This document shows, one piece after another, positions 37,812-51,700 of a DNA stretch of 64,000 nt. The stretch is taken from the NCBI GenBank assembly GCA_033026295.1, contig CM065173.1, positions 11,594,517 to 11,658,516 of the forward strand, written 5' to 3'. The first letter of the stretch is position 1. Each line of letters begins with the position of its first letter. The DNA is from Channa striata (Eukaryota; Chordata; Actinopteri; Anabantiformes; Channidae). A program made the position numbers and the translations under genes. A model generated the notes under the pieces. That model was not told the origin of the DNA and did no database searches. It was given only the letters and a program-made list of their open reading frames with translations.

Positions 37812-40800
37812 GCAGGATCCCTGCCGATGAATGACTTACGCGCTGCTCCTCTCTTCGTTCTTTGACACAAGTTGCAGCGGTGAGCGAAGCGCGTTTGTCG
37901 CGGGCTGGAGTCCGTAGCCGTCGGGCGTGGACCAGCTGTTGACACCGCATCGCTGCCTCCTCCTCAGCCTGGTAGAGCTGGATCTTTATTATTTTTTTAT
38001 TATTTCCCTCCATGTGTCTCTGCGTGATCTGCGTAACGTTGACAAACCATCAACAACCGTCCGTCGTCGTCGTGGTTTTCACACTTGCATGTGAGAACAA
38101 GGAGACTGGAGCTGCAGCCCGGTGCGTTCACTGACTGACACTCGCCTCCTGCAGCTGTTTACGGGGGAAGTTTTCACAATCGATGGGATCCACGCGTGGA
38201 CCGGACCGGACCGGGTCACACGCCCTTTAGTCCGATTCCCCTGATGTTGGAGTAGATATGTGGGCCTGCAATGTGGGGCTGTAGTTTATTTGCTTTACAG
38301 GATCTAAGTTTTTTTGAATAAGATATTAAGATCTGCGCAGATTTGAAGTGGGACGTTTTCTCCGGACACGCAGGATCTCGTTAAGGGAGGAGGCTGATGT
38401 TGACCTGCTCGTTGGGTTTCACTGTGACACCCAGTTCAGCAGATCTCCCTGTTTATAGCCGTGATAAATTTACCTCAGATGCTTCTTGTGGTTCGGACCC
38501 TAATTGCTCATAAAGGCAGAGACTTATCACAGATTCATCTCTCTGCATTAGTTTGCCTCTTCTCACAGCAGTAGAAGTGTTTGCTCAGATGAAACTGCCA
38601 CTTTTAATTTGCCTCAGTGTTACATTTCTGTGACAGTATGTTTTAATATGCTTTTTGACCTCTAGACATAGAATTTTAATAACTGAAGTGGCGTTTAATC
38701 AGAGGGCTTTTGTAAAACTAAAATGTTTTTTTTATTACAGCAGTTCAAAGCATTTCACACTGCTTACTTAATTCATAATTTGAAATATAGCATGTAGTCT
38801 GATAAACTAGAAGTTTAGCTCCAAAACCGTCAGTATGACCTAGAAGAAATACAGCTAGTGCCTTTTTGTCCAGTGGATGAAAATGTGTTTCTTGTCCTTC
38901 GGTGACTGGAAGGTTCTCGTGTCTCTCTTACAGTGTCGTTTATCTTGCGCAGACAGATCAGTTTCCTTCTTCTCTATTTCCTTCTCTTCCACAGGCACAA
39001 ACACACTTTGAATCAAATTGAGGGAATGGGGGTTGAGTGCTTCGCTATGACCACTGTGAGAGAAAAAGTCCATCAAGCCTTGTGACAGCCATTTACCTCC
39101 ATGCTGCGCTAGTCCTCCCTGATCAATCGGGAGAGCATCTTTAGATTGCCTTTAATGGTGGGAGGGAGGGGGGGCACTTAGCTCAGATCTCTCAGAGAGG
39201 AGAGCTTTAAAGATTGCACATAGAGAGCTTGAGAAGGAGTTTAAATATTTCAGCTCGCTTTGGCATACGATGATAGTGCTGCAGAACAAATTAAGCCCGA
39301 ATGCAGAGCCGACTAATATACAATACCAAGAGATTTGGCAGCTTTGGAAACTCAAATTTTAATAGGTTGCTGCATGACAATTTGTGGTTACTAAGTGGGA
39401 TTTCATAGCGGTTGCTGTCGAGGAAAAGAAACAATGGCACAAAAAGAAAGAACGGTGGAAATATGAGTCATAGATGACCCTAAAATGTTAGATTTAGTAA
39501 AAGCAGCTACCTCAGTGTGAGCATGCCTGAGTTGAAATTTGTTTTGGAGACAAGATTCCTGGATAATCAGTGGAAACTCTTTTTATGTCATTCATAATGT
39601 GGTCTCAGTTAGGATCCTCACAGGTTGATACCTGGTTTAGAAGTGGTATTTATGTGGGAGGGGCAAATACTACTTGTTTTTTTGTTAGTTTTTTACTTGT
39701 CCCAACCAGATTTAGACCTGTCGATCCGGTGGACTGAAACAACAACCTTCCTGTGACAAGCTTGATCTTTGTTATTGAGTAATTTTAGGCAATTGTTGTG
39801 CCAATATGCATATGTGCATGCTGAATAAAATACCTGCCTGCTAAAGTTATCTTGGAAAAACATATCTGCTCTGCCCAGTGAATGCAGACTAGTAATTTCT
39901 TTTAGTCTTTTAGAATCACAAGTGCTTTACCTTGGGTTTAAAAAAAGCAGTTGCTTCAGTTTCATTCACGCTTGTGACAAACTGCTGCAGCTATTCCCTG
40001 CCCATCGGTATTCTACGCTGACTCTACCTGACTGCTCAGAGCTGAGCTGACAGATAGGCAGGGAACACTGTAGCTTACTGACTAGGCAAGTTTTGTGCAA
40101 AACCCCCAAATGGGGGGGGGGATCCAAATTGGCAACCAGGTTAGTCATGTTAGTCTTGCCCATACTAGCATCTCTCATATGGCCCATCATATGGCCCCAC
40201 CTCATCCTGCTTATGGCAGGGTTTTTGTTTTCTAATAGACTGTAGCTGAAGTAAGAATTGTGAATAGGACAGAAAATATGTTGACAACGTGGTTCAGGTG
40301 TAGTAGTTTTAAACCTTTGGACACATTTACATTAAACATGCTGACTAGTTTATCACCTGTTTCTTTACATGATCCATATCTAAAACAGGCAAATTCATGC
40401 AGGTCTGTCTGTGTGCTACATACCGATTGGGCCAAAGACATACATTAACTTTGAGAGCTATGCATATAATGAATACTTCATACTTCACTGACACCAACTA
40501 AAAGAACACATGATAAATATAAATATATATATAAAAAGGCAATCAATTAATAAAACTAAACTTTCAGTGAGTAGTCACAGAATGAACCTGCTAGATCAAC
40601 AACATTTGACTCTGATCTTATTAATGGTCTATTTTCTCAGTGCAGCCCAATGCGTGTTTTTACATAAGTTTAAAGTTGCTGGCACTAGTAAAATCCCTTG
40701 TGGTTGATTGCATGAATACAACAAACACACCTTACAACTAGACTTATTATAGACATTTGGACACTCCTGTCAAAGTGACAACAAGATGTCCTCAGATCTC

Positions 40801-43800
40801 TATTCTTACTGCTCTATAGCTGTCACTACACCGAGCCCTGGATGTCCATCTTCTTCCAACTGTAGTCATTTCCTTTGAGTAACAAAGTTGTCATAAAGTC
40901 ATGACGTTTTCAGTCCGTCGCCACTGCTTACAGTCGCTTATGATTTTATTTGCTGCTCTTTTGTAGTTTGAAAAATGAAGGTTGCTGCATTTGTTGGTGA
41001 AAATGTTGTGGCACATAACAGTAAGTAATAGTGCAAATGAAAATGGGGGGGAAACGTCCTCAGAAATCTGTATTTGTGGACAGCGATGGAAAATGAAACA
41101 AGATGCATTCATTAGAAACCCTTTACACAGCTTTCAATGGGAAAATGGCATTGATGCGTCTGCATGTCACTTTTGTTGCTTGGCTGCTTTTGTCAAGTCA
41201 TTCTCGTTGGTGTGGTGCTATCGCTCTAGCACACCATCTGTTGTGCTGATGCTCAAGTAATAACGCGATTGTTTCATTGCCCCGCCACTCGTCCAAAATC
41301 TCTGTGGCAGGCTAATGTAGGCTAATGATCGCTGTTTATTCCTGTGTCTAATGCTCACTGGTGTTTGCCCTCCAGAAACCCCGTTCGACTTGGTCCAATT
41401 CTTCAGCATTTGAATTACAACAGTAGCATTAAATTGAAGCAAAAATCTGTTTAGGTTGAAGAAAAGTATATTAGTTTGTGTGGAAGGGCCCTGTGAGGAT
41501 CAGCAGTGTTGGCAGTGCCAGCAGTTCAACCTGCCATCTGGTATTGAGTAGCTAAGAGAGGTTGGCAGCCTGAAGGCAACCAACTCAGGGGCTCCAACCA
41601 TATCACTGACAGAGCTCTTCATTTCTAATCACTTTCATGATAAGCAACCACGCAGGGAACCTTGAAATTGAAGTTAAGGACTCTGCAACAGCAAGTTCAG
41701 GAGCTACATGAAAGATGAAGTGAGCCATCGGCCTTATTCTGCATTTGTGCTGTATGAGGAGTGTGTGAGATGGGATTGTGGCTGCAGTGCTGCTGTGTTA
41801 AACCCTGCTGACACTACGTTTGAGCAGAGCAAAATAGAGAAGCAGTTTAAAGATGCTGGATTATTCTGTTCACCATGGAGTTGATGTGCAACTTTTCCAA
41901 ATTTCCATATCCGCTCTCAAAAACACACAATAAAAACTTCAGTCTTCTAGTATGGTCTCAACTATCTGTGTAATCACTAATCCTGTGTTTGTTGGACTAG
42001 GCTAAAACTTAAGGCTAGAGGACATATATTTTCAACATCTGACGTAATCAATATTTGCCATGATTAACATAGAGCCTGTCACTTAAAAAGAGCCGCTTCT
42101 CTTTCCTCCCTCTTACTCAGATACAAGCATTGACCTCACATACACACACACATTTATATTCCTATATATTCAGAGTTCTGTTCAACCTCAGCGTGACATG
42201 TAACGCACCAATAAAAAAAGCTTTTGTTGGAAAAGTGGAGTACAGTAAAACAGACAGTACATATTTTTATAGCCCACAGAATAATGTTGGCTCTTTGCTT
42301 GCACTGCAAATTTCCTATGATGTGGATGACTGACTGTCGAACTTTTTCAACTCAGAAATGACAAAACATCCTCTGGGATAATCTGCCGTGCATGTGCTTA
42401 TGCTTGTATGTCAGTAATGAGAGAATTCAAAACCGTCACAGTAATGTGCAGCCGCACACTTGTGGCTGTATCCCCTGAACTTTTCCACTTCGGTGCTGCC
42501 GGTAAAACGAAAACCAGTCCCCGGGTGAAACTCACAGAAATATTATACCTGTGTAGCACTGAGGCATTCCCTAGAGATGGTACGAACCTGAGTTTTTGTT
42601 TATACGGTGGCATCTTTTCCCCTTTCAGCGGTGCCAAGAGAAACGGTTTAGAAGTAGCACAACCAGGGCGTGATGGATTACCAGAGGGATGTTGGACGCT
42701 ACTGCTGTACATCACACAAGCTACCTGTGTCCACTGCTGCTTCAGAGATTATATTAGAATAAATTTTCTGCCTTCAAACTGGATGATAAATTGATAAATT
42801 ATACTGATAAATTACATCCAGCTTTTATGTAGGAGTTGCATTGTGAATTGGTTCTGTTGCACTTTTACATTAAATAGAAAAATTAGCAATTGCTTATACT
42901 AGGTATTTATTTGTGAGAATACTGTATTTATTGTAGGACGTTGAAGGACATTTATTACACTTTTATTGTGGTTTTTCCAAATATTGATGTGTTGTACATT
43001 TCCCCCATAGAGCGAACGGAGAAAGCTGAGGCTGTGGTTCAGTGCTTTGGACCACAGAAAAGGGGTGTCCACAGAGATTGCTTCTCTGGAAAGCAGCCAT
43101 CACTCTATATATGGCTCATACTTTAGGTGGAAGGAATGGCTTAAGGGGGGCAAAAAGACCAAGAAAACAAAATGATAGTAGAACGGATAAGCAGAATGTA
43201 ATCAAGAATGCATTATTAATACGGTAGCAGAGGTTTTCTGTGTGCTGTCTGTGTTTTGGGGGCATTTTGCCTCTCAGTGACAGACTGCTTTCACGGACTA
43301 CTCGGTGGAATATGTCAGGAGTATTAACTTCACATTCTAAACCATGTGTACATCTTAACTTTGTAGAAATAAAGCTGGGAGAGTTGGAGTAATCCAGGAA
43401 TTTTCCATTTACAAGACACGTTTTGTGGGCAATTTTATTTGGGGTGTTTCTTTCCGTTCTACATCAACAGACTCGCACTCAAAGACCCCAACTGTGCAGA
43501 ACCTTTCATAGCTCTGGAGAAAAAAAAAACATATCTAAAATGTCATTGGAACTGCTCTTAAAGGTTTGGTGTTTAAGCTCAAAGGAAGCCCTGTACTTGC
43601 ATGTTTACTTCACTGAGCCTGGCTACAGTCTGAACCCCGCTGCCGGATAAATGCAGGGCTTTTTCTTCGCTCAGCACATCACACTGGCCAATATTAGTTC
43701 TGTTGCTTTTTTTTTTTTTCCAGAGGAATGGAAGGTCAGCATTTATGGAGGATGATACAACACCAGTGTAACATTTTGACCAAGCAATGGGGTGTAGTTT

Positions 43801-46079
43801 TCAGTCGGGTTCTTCAAATTATAGCTCTGTCTATTTTGGACCGTTGGAATGTCAGTTGAGGTCAGCATTTGTGTGAACTGAAAGCCCTGCCGGTGCTGTG
43901 ATCATGGCGAGTTGACTTAAGGACATCTACATAGACAACTTAAGTTCAAAACCAGACACCTGATGTTCACGGTTTCCTACTTTGCTGTGTTTGTGTTACT
44001 AAAATGACATTATTTATTTCTTCCCCACTTGAATAGTCCATATAAACTGGGTTTTGATGATCCTTAAATGACACAGTTGATTCAAAAGGTCTAATCTCAT
44101 TTAAATGTCACATGTCCACTTATTTCAGATTAAAGTCCTCTTTAACGACTGGTTCTCAGCACTGACTACTTTCAATGTGATTAGTGATAAGTTTTTTTAT
44201 AGAATTTGTCTAGAAATTTATTGTGGACACACGTAGTCTCATTTCCAATGGGCCATTACTTTGGTTCTTGTGAAGTCACCACAACATTCTTGCAATTCAC
44301 GATCCCTTGTTTAGGAAAAACCCCACTAGTAGTTGTGGCTGAAAGCTCATATTACACGGTTACCCCAGATATAAGTTTCAGTGAACTTCTGGTTATAATG
44401 TGAAACAGGCACTGGCAGGAAATGGCGAGTGGAGCCATGATTTCTACAGCCAAGTGAAATGCAGTGACATCTCTTTCGGTTTTTTCGCGTTTGCATGAAA
44501 AAAAATCTTACAGGAAAGGTTAAAAAGGGTTCATGCTGAACACGTGGCACAAAATAATTTCAGTGAATGCTGTACGTGGCGCCACAAACCCCGGGTTTTT
44601 TTGACTCAGTGTAACACAGAAAACTGGCCTTTATCTCGAGACTTACTTGCTTCAACAGTATTCTGACATTATCACTTGACAGTGAAGCACTCTGTTTGAC
44701 TTATATGTGAGCATTTTCATGTTTTCACAAAGCTAAACACCTAGCAATCACGTTATTATTCTCCTGTTACCCCTCAAGTAAATGTAAGTTGCAGACATAA
44801 GCCTGCAAACTAAATATTTTTGCCAGAATTGTTTTGTAATTACACAAAAGGTGCAGAGACTAGGGCATCATTGTGGAACAGGGGTTGTAATCACAATGTT
44901 CCAAGGTTAAATGGGATCCATATCCGACCAGATCTTTGCATCCTCAAACGTGGCTACATTTAAATCTGATCTGAATCTTCATCAAGTAAAACATTTTATC
45001 AACATTTTAATAGATTTATTAGTTAATTGGGTTTTGTTACTTCTCAAAAACAAATGTACAAAATGTACAAATGTGGCTGGGAACTTATGTCCCAGGTTCC
45101 ATACCCTGCATTAGTTTTCACTGCTGCATTCACGTCATTCCTCAGAATCAGTAATGGTCTGTACCTTTAAATGCTTTTTTGACCTCTGCCTCTATGTTTG
45201 GGCCAGCATACAATTTTTTTTTATTTTGGGCTTTCCGTTTCCGTACACCTTCCCAGGCTGCTATACATCAAGATCCTTATTCAGATGATCTGTTCTAGAT
45301 GCTGAATGCCATTCCTTGCTGTGGCCCCTAGGACATATGCTGACAACAGCTGACTTAACATCATAGCACTGAACATAGCCATTACAGGCGGGGAGGTAAT
45401 TGGATTCACAAATCAGCCACGGATGCAGGTTTATAGTGGCACTGGGCTTTATGGGTCATATTTCAGAGACTGGTAGGCAGTTTGTCAGAGGAGGCTTGGT
45501 GGCAACGAGAAACGGGTGCAGGAGAAAGTCAAAGGAGCATCTAAACTCTCTTTTTATCCCTGATTTGGAAAGAAAACACACAGATAAAGAATGTGTCATA
45601 AGTTTTCATGTCCCAAATGAGATCAGATATGCTTTTATGTGAGGAATACATAAAAGGCAGAAATAGAATTAAAACATAATCTTTAAATAAAATTGGCCAT
45701 ATATAGTTAACTGCCATGTTCTTCTAATTCATCTTTGTCCCCTTTGCCTCTTTTAATATATAATTTGTGCCTTTAAATGATTTACTCTATACATGCTGTA
45801 CCGGATACTTCCTGTTTAGTTGTTTTCTGCCTTGTAGACAAAATTTCTCCTGAGTCACAGAGAGACTGATTATCTGTGTGTTTGTAAGACTCGGTATGAG
45901 TCAAAGCTGAGGAGAATCGTCTTCCTCTCAAAGAGCTGAAACCTACTGCAGGGTCTCAGTCATGCTTTCGGTTCTTTTCCCCAGAGACTTCAGGGAGGTA
46001 GATCGATATGAAGATTAATTATTGTGTCCAACTTGAGGGCTGCACCAACAACCTGCATTTTTCAGGCCTCTAGTGTGTC

Positions 46080-46083
<4 letters not shown>

Positions 46084-46116
<33 letters not shown>
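46084..46116. repeat. 33-base T homopolymer
   Basis: An uninterrupted T run. It could be the tail of a - strand retrocopy, but the sequence to its right (46117 onward) was not recognised. Confidence 0.95.
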
Positions 46117-46117
<1 letters not shown>

Positions 46118-46340
46118 AGGAGCGTTGAGCTTTAGCTTGTTAGTGTGGTCTCTGGACCGAAGCTGTGCTGAGAGAAAATTAGACCAGGCTCCAGGGGCAA
46201 GTGCAGCTCCGCTCAGTACCACCAACAGGCAAACCAGGGGTCCCACTTCATTTTTCTGACTTAATAGACCCCCCCTGGATATTCCATATTGTGTTAACTG
46301 TTCTCTGAGGGAAACCCTAGGTTATAGTTGAATTATATAG

Positions 46341-46400
46341 GTATATGTGTGTATGTGTGTATATATGTGTTTTATTTAATATACAGATATACACACACAC
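46341..46400. repeat. TG/TA-rich then CA-rich imperfect inverted simple repeat
   Basis: A GTGTATGTGTGTATATATGT run is followed about 20 bases later by ATACACACACACAT, giving an imperfect hairpin of simple sequence. Confidence 0.75.
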
Positions 46401-47749
46401 ATAAAACTGTGGCCTCAATAAGAAACACGTAGTAGAATGATCAGCTTTCTGACACTTTCTCTCAACAATTTAGAAATGTTACTTTGTAAAAATAGGATCC
46501 ATGACAGAGCTGCTGCATTGGATCATATCTGATTGTACGGGTTTACCTAATGAGGGGGCCAGTTAGTGTATGATGCATTGTATTCCCTTGGTCAGCTTCT
46601 GGAAATGACGATTATTAAGTAGGTTTATTCAGTATACTAATAGGATTATACTTGAGCGCATTGATATATATACTGTGTCTAGAAAAGTCCAATATGTCAT
46701 CCCTATAAATCAACAGCATGTGTCTGGGTGTAGGCCTGAAATGCTTAGGCAGGGAAAATTGGCCAACAGCATGAATGATAAATTTCCCTACTCAGGGCCA
46801 CTCAAGCATTTGGTGTTTTGTAAAGGTGAAGATGTTTTGCAATTTCTAAAAGAACTTGAATCAATCATACTCGTGCTATAGTTGTCAGATGTCGGGAATG
46901 GTGAGATCATTCTAAACTACCTGTTGAAAAACCGAAGATGATAAAAAGTCATAAATGTCATAAAGGCGTGTCTCTAATCAGAGCGTCCAAAGGATTTGCA
47001 TGTAATTTATTTGAAATAACGTTGTATTGTTTAGCAGATTCAGTAAATGTCCTGAGGGAGTGTGTTCACATCTGTCTGCCTTAATCTAATCACTCCCCTT
47101 TATCATTTTGAACTACTGTCAAACCTTGGCTGAGGTTTCTTCAGTCTCATCATTTAGGTGATTCCCATAAATAATATTTGGACAGACATTGTCTATAATA
47201 CAGACTTTAATATTTTGGGCATTAAAATCTTCTTCACGGACACACATGTCAGTGTTCATTTAACAGTGTTTTGGTGAAAGAGGGAGTTGACTACTTTGGA
47301 AAATGTGACATGTTGATTGTTTCCCTATTTCAGAGTGTCACGTTAGTCACACCCCTGCACAGAATTGGCAAAAAAAAAAATGTTTTAGCTGGAAGTTTTA
47401 GGCACTGCACTCATCTCTACATGCTGTTCACACACAATTCCTTTTTGAAATCACTGCTGGAATGAAGCTGTCAGCACCAACAACAGCGAGAACAGTATGT
47501 GATTGTCATTTGTGCATGAACACTGGGAGCTTTGTTTGTGTTTATTTTGCCTGTGTGCTAATATGTGCTATTGGGATTGAGAGTATACATCACTGAATTA
47601 TAAAGTTATATCTCAGAACTAATAATTGTCTTCACTGTCAATAATAACCTGTTGTCAGGCCAGTCGTATTTTCTGACCCCCTTTCAGACACGCACTGGAT
47701 TCATATTTTAGCCACATCATCTCCAACCGAGCTCATTTGTAAATAGAGG

Positions 47750-48005
47750 CGGTACTATTCCGGAGAATTTACCAGGAGTGAGTGGGCGAGTTGATGACGT
47801 CCGTTTCCTCTGGCTGCCGGGTGCCGGGAAACCACAAGTACAACATGGAGTACCAAGTATATTCTTCTTCTTCATAAGAGAGAACGCATCTCGCCCGGAC
47901 TATCTCCAGACGTTGGCTGCATGTCTGAAAGGGAACCTTTAGACAATGTCTGCACCTGATCCTCCTGACATTCTCTAGAGTTCATGTCTGCAACAGGCTT
48001 TATTC
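47750..48005 (+). repeat. unclassified interspersed repeat, fragment C
   Basis: A GC-richer block contains CCGGAGAATTTACCAGGAGTG, GACGTCCGTTTCCTCTGGCT, ACAAGTACAACATGGAGTAC, GCATCTCGCCCGGACTATCT, and two GCATGTCTGAAAGG-like motifs (47917 and 47984). The last motif and the CTCC-GGAC words resemble those in copies A and B, so it may be another part of the same or a related family. The short frame from ATGGAGTACCAAG stops within 11 codons. Confidence 0.5.
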
Positions 48006-48014
48006 AGAGTGGAG

Positions 48015-48725
48015 TGGAAGATTTTGGTCCATATTAACATTATAACTTTATTCAGTTCATTCAACGGTGATTTGGTGACAGAGAGGGCCATTGGAGTTTA
48101 GTGAAATAATTTTTGTGTCCTCAAGAAACTAGTTTGAGATTATTTTAACTTTGTGATGTGGCACATTATCCCGCTGGAAGATCAGAAGATGAGGACACTG
48201 TGGTCATTAGGGATGGACGGGGTCATGGCATTTAAACGATGCTAGAAACAATAGAATTATATAGATTCCGCTAAATTCTGACCATGCCATCTAAACCAGC
48301 AGAAATGGAGACTCATCAGACCATTTCTTCAAACATCTGTTTGTAGCCTCAGATTTCTGTTCTTAGCTACACGCCTCAGGTATAACGAGTTATTATTTGA
48401 GTTACTGTCAGCTCAAACCACTCTGACTATCCTGGCATCTCCTCTGACCCCTGGCATCAACAAGACATTGTTGCTGAAAGAAGTGCCGCTCGCTGGATAT
48501 TTTCTCTTTTTCAGACCATTCTCTGTTACCCTAAGATTGTTGAGTGTTAAAATCCCCATAGATTTTTTGAAATACTCAGACCAGTCCATGTGGCACCAAC
48601 AACTATGACACGTTCAGTCACTTGAATCACTTTTCTTTCCCTCTCTGAAACCAACTTTGAACTTCAGCAGATTGTCTTGACCACGTCTACGTGCCTAAAT
48701 GCATTGATTGGCTGCTAAGGTTAAG
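48015..48725 (-). pseudogene. decayed Tc1/mariner transposase relic
   Basis: On the + strand the block reads as the reverse complement of a fish Tc1-like transposase gene. Recognisable words, in order, are TTTGGTCCATATTAACAT (48026), GGCCATTGGAGT (48086), ATTATCCCGCTGGAAG (48165), GAGACTCATCAGACCA (48308), GTTATTATTTGAGTTACTG (48389), CATCTCCTCTGACC and CTGGCATCAACAAGACATT (48435-48470), GCTGGATATTTTCTCTTTTT (48493), GAAATACTCAGACCAG (48570), TTGTCTTGACCACGTCTA (48673) and ATGCATTGATTGGCTGC (48700). Several internal deletions and many stops make it inactive, and no inverted terminal repeat remains at either end. The end motif of this family matches the short element at 10607-10878. Confidence 0.8.
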
Positions 48726-51700
48726 AGAGACAGCAGTTATAGGCAGTACAGTTTGCGACTGCAGAGATGAACGATGCTAAACATGATTGAGCCGACTCTG
48801 TTTTTGTGTTTAATGATCAGTCCTACATTACCATCTTGTTCTTGTCTCACTCTTTCTTTCCTGTTTCGTCTTTCATCACTTAAGCCATTAATAATGGAGC
48901 GACTTCAGTCTACAATCTGTCTGCTCTAATGAGTGATGGATAATGTGAAGAAATACAGGAGAGTGAAAAAGAACACAGTCCTGGAGGCAGGCTCAGCCAG
49001 ATCATTGCCTCTGGGGCGATCCTGTGGCGTGATCTATGGGGCTTCATTTGTTTGCGTTGTTTTGGTAATTAAACAGGGGAGGCCCACTCCGTGGAGTCTG
49101 GTTGTTGGCTTAGTTTCTCTCCCCTAATCTTCCCATAAGACCAGATAATTAATGGCGGAATGGCAGGAGAGCCCAGAGTCTTTGTGTTAATGGAAGGGAT
49201 TCATCTTATTTTCAGAGCTTGGCCAGGGTGTCATCACTGTGGTGGTCGAAGACACTGAGCTCTGGCATCTGTCCAGACATGTGATGGCAGATAATATCGT
49301 GACAAGTCCCGAAGCGAACATGAATATTATCAGCTAGGCTTTATCCATCGTTCTAACAACATTATCATCATTGTTTGTTTTGGCCACATATTAAATAGAT
49401 TGAGAGTGCTAAAGTTCAAACATTAGAATACCCGTTTGACATCAAATCATCCACTAGTATCATCATTTTTAACAGTTTTTAACTACATTTAAGAATCAGC
49501 CTTACTGTGTTGATTTTGTGAAAGTCCGCAACTCCAGTAAAAACAGCTGTTAGTGCATCCGGATGGTCTTTGTGCAAGCAACATGAAATAAAATGTCCAT
49601 GTTCACAGCGGGGAAGGAACCCAGAGTAACAGAGTGGTTCGAAATTCTTTTCGTAGACAACAAAACAGAACAGCACAAAGGTCAGTTGCACAGAGAAATC
49701 AGCTGTGAACATTACATCACCATTCAGCTACATGGGCAACGCGTCATTATGATCAATATACCGGACTATTTTTTGTTTTTGCATTCGGTGCCAGTTAGAC
49801 AAATGTATATCACGATCCTTTTAAACAGAATCCAAATGTACGTCTGTACGTGGAGATGAATATATTTGATTATTTCATTCCTTGTTATTGACAAATGTCA
49901 GGCTGAACCTTGCTTTTCACATATAGTAGTTTGACATGTAGCCTGCAGGTAAACAAAGCAGTGAGGAAATGAGGGATTCCTGTGGTAGAAGTGTTCCTCC
50001 TGGGCAGCGTGCTGCTCCAATCTTCCCCCGGAGCAATCTTTTGACAAAGGCTTTTGAAGAGCTGAGCTGTCAGCATCCGCCTTCTGACCAGACCCTCATT
50101 AGCCGACACAACCACCAAGAGAACAGCTGAACTGGAGACACCTCTTCAACAGCACTCAGGAGAAAATGCCTTTCTAACTCCAAATTAATTTTAGAAGAAG
50201 GGATTCATAGAGCAGAAACAAGGTGGGGAGCGCGTTCGGTGTTGTCTGGTGAAGTGGGTTTCTCTGTGAGTGACATGCCACACAAATTCTCATTAATGTG
50301 GATCCTAGGGAGAACTTAATTCCCAGGAGCTGCTCAAAAGTAAACAGCAGTGTGGGAATATAATATTCCCATGGTACGAGTAGTTGTTTAGGGATGTGTT
50401 TTCATGTCTTTGTGCACCAAGCTTTGTACATGTTGCCTGCTGGTAAATTCTCCCGTTCGCTGCTTGTGTCTTTGTAATAGAGATGCTAAAGGGTAATTCA
50501 TGCCATCTTCCTGCACAGGATACAGTTTTAGGATGGCCACATGGACATGGTCCATGTTCCACATGTTCCATTACTAAACATTTGTTTGCTGTATTTTACT
50601 GAATAATGGGGCTGGGAACTAAAATTAAAAATATATGCCTGAGGTTCCTAGTTCAACTCTGGCTTTTATGCAGTTTATTCATGTGTTATCAGACAACTTT
50701 AAATTGTGCTAAATAGGTTAATTTATATGAAATCTGGTAAATCTGGTTGATATGTTGTTGCCTTGGTACACTTAGACTTAAAGTTACTGTTTCTTTAACA
50801 TAATGTGTAGATTTCTTTTAGTCAAATGGGAATTGTAAAAATTGTTGTCTGGATAAATAATTTTTCAGTAGCCAGTATCAATGTGACGTTGTCAGTTCTG
50901 ACATCTGAATTTGCGTTTCTTTTTTAAGCAATACCCATCCCTACTGAACAACTGGAAAAAATGAACAAAATAAAACCAAGTCCCAACAAACAGGGTCAAA
51001 GATGTCGAAATAAACATTGCATACCTTCAGCATGAAATGAATGTCTGCACACACACAGCCAGTGTGCATAAACACATTTTTTGGTCCGCATGTGGACATC
51101 TATAGAGACACTGTCCTGATTCCAACATACTAAGTAGGTGATTGGATTTACATTACAAATACCACAGCAGGCACAAAGATGCACAAAGCATAAACTGTAG
51201 CTGAGACATGTGGAGGAACAGGAATACCACCGAAATCTTTGAAGGAGCCGCTGATTCGAACATGGTATGATTTTATTTAAACTCTGTTATCCAGGTTTGA
51301 AATACAACTTAAAAAAAAAAAAGAATAATGTCAAAGGCCATTGCTTATGTTATAAACCATGCCAGTTTCTAATTTGTCAACCTGAAATAATATATTGTAT
51401 TAGGTGTGCAACATTAAATTAACTTAAAATCTATGTTTTGATCTGTAATAGACTGAACTGTCATGAGTTGTACGCTGCCTCTCACCCACTGAGATCCGAT
51501 TCAGCACCTCTGCGCCTCTAACAGGATAAGCAGTTAAAATAATAGAGCGATGGAATCCAGGTTTTTGAGAGCTCGAACCTTTTGCCTTGATTTGTGTCAC
51601 GGGTTGATTAGGTACAGAAATGGAGCATTTGTAATGTGGATGGACATGGTCTGAATGTGACCTGAACTGCAAAAGTGGAGTTAACGCAGCTAGAAATTAG

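Larger units (their letters stand above)
37200..38220 (+). promoter_or_regulatory. CpG island, likely promoter and transcription start region
   Basis: This is the only interval with dense CpG and high GC. It contains GCGCGTCGTGAGGGCGGGC-type sequence at about 37480, short GC-rich tandem motifs (GAAGC x3 at 37458, GAGCG x3 at 37563, GACCGAGG x2 at 37582, ACCGG x3 at 38196) and a run of 11 G at 37272-37282. There is no clear TATA box, as is usual for island promoters. The orientation is inferred from the + strand ATG and donor at 37692-37713; bidirectional activity is possible. Confidence 0.78.
38221..47749. other. long noncoding stretch, no firm gene
   Basis: AT-rich, intron-like DNA. It includes a 10-G run at 40112-40121, an acceptor/donor pair at about 40966-41020 whose 54-base interior has stops in all frames (an ATG near 40975 opens MKVAAFVGE), a GC-richer block at 42410-42740 open on both strands, a T13 run near 43711 and the 33-T tract at 46084. 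Confidence 0.4.

Noticed and set aside
37393..37830. 145-codon + strand open frame in the CpG island
   Set aside because: It lacks an ATG near its start, its composition is that of GC-rich 5' UTR, and it reads through the likely donor and the TG/CA repeat.
42408..42794. 128-codon + strand open frame overlapping a 105-codon - strand frame
   Set aside because: Open on both strands with no splice donor matching the good acceptor at about 42628; neither peptide looks like a known protein.
44850..44930. Possible tRNA-SINE head
   Set aside because: The A-box and B-box matches are too poor and the flanking order does not fit.
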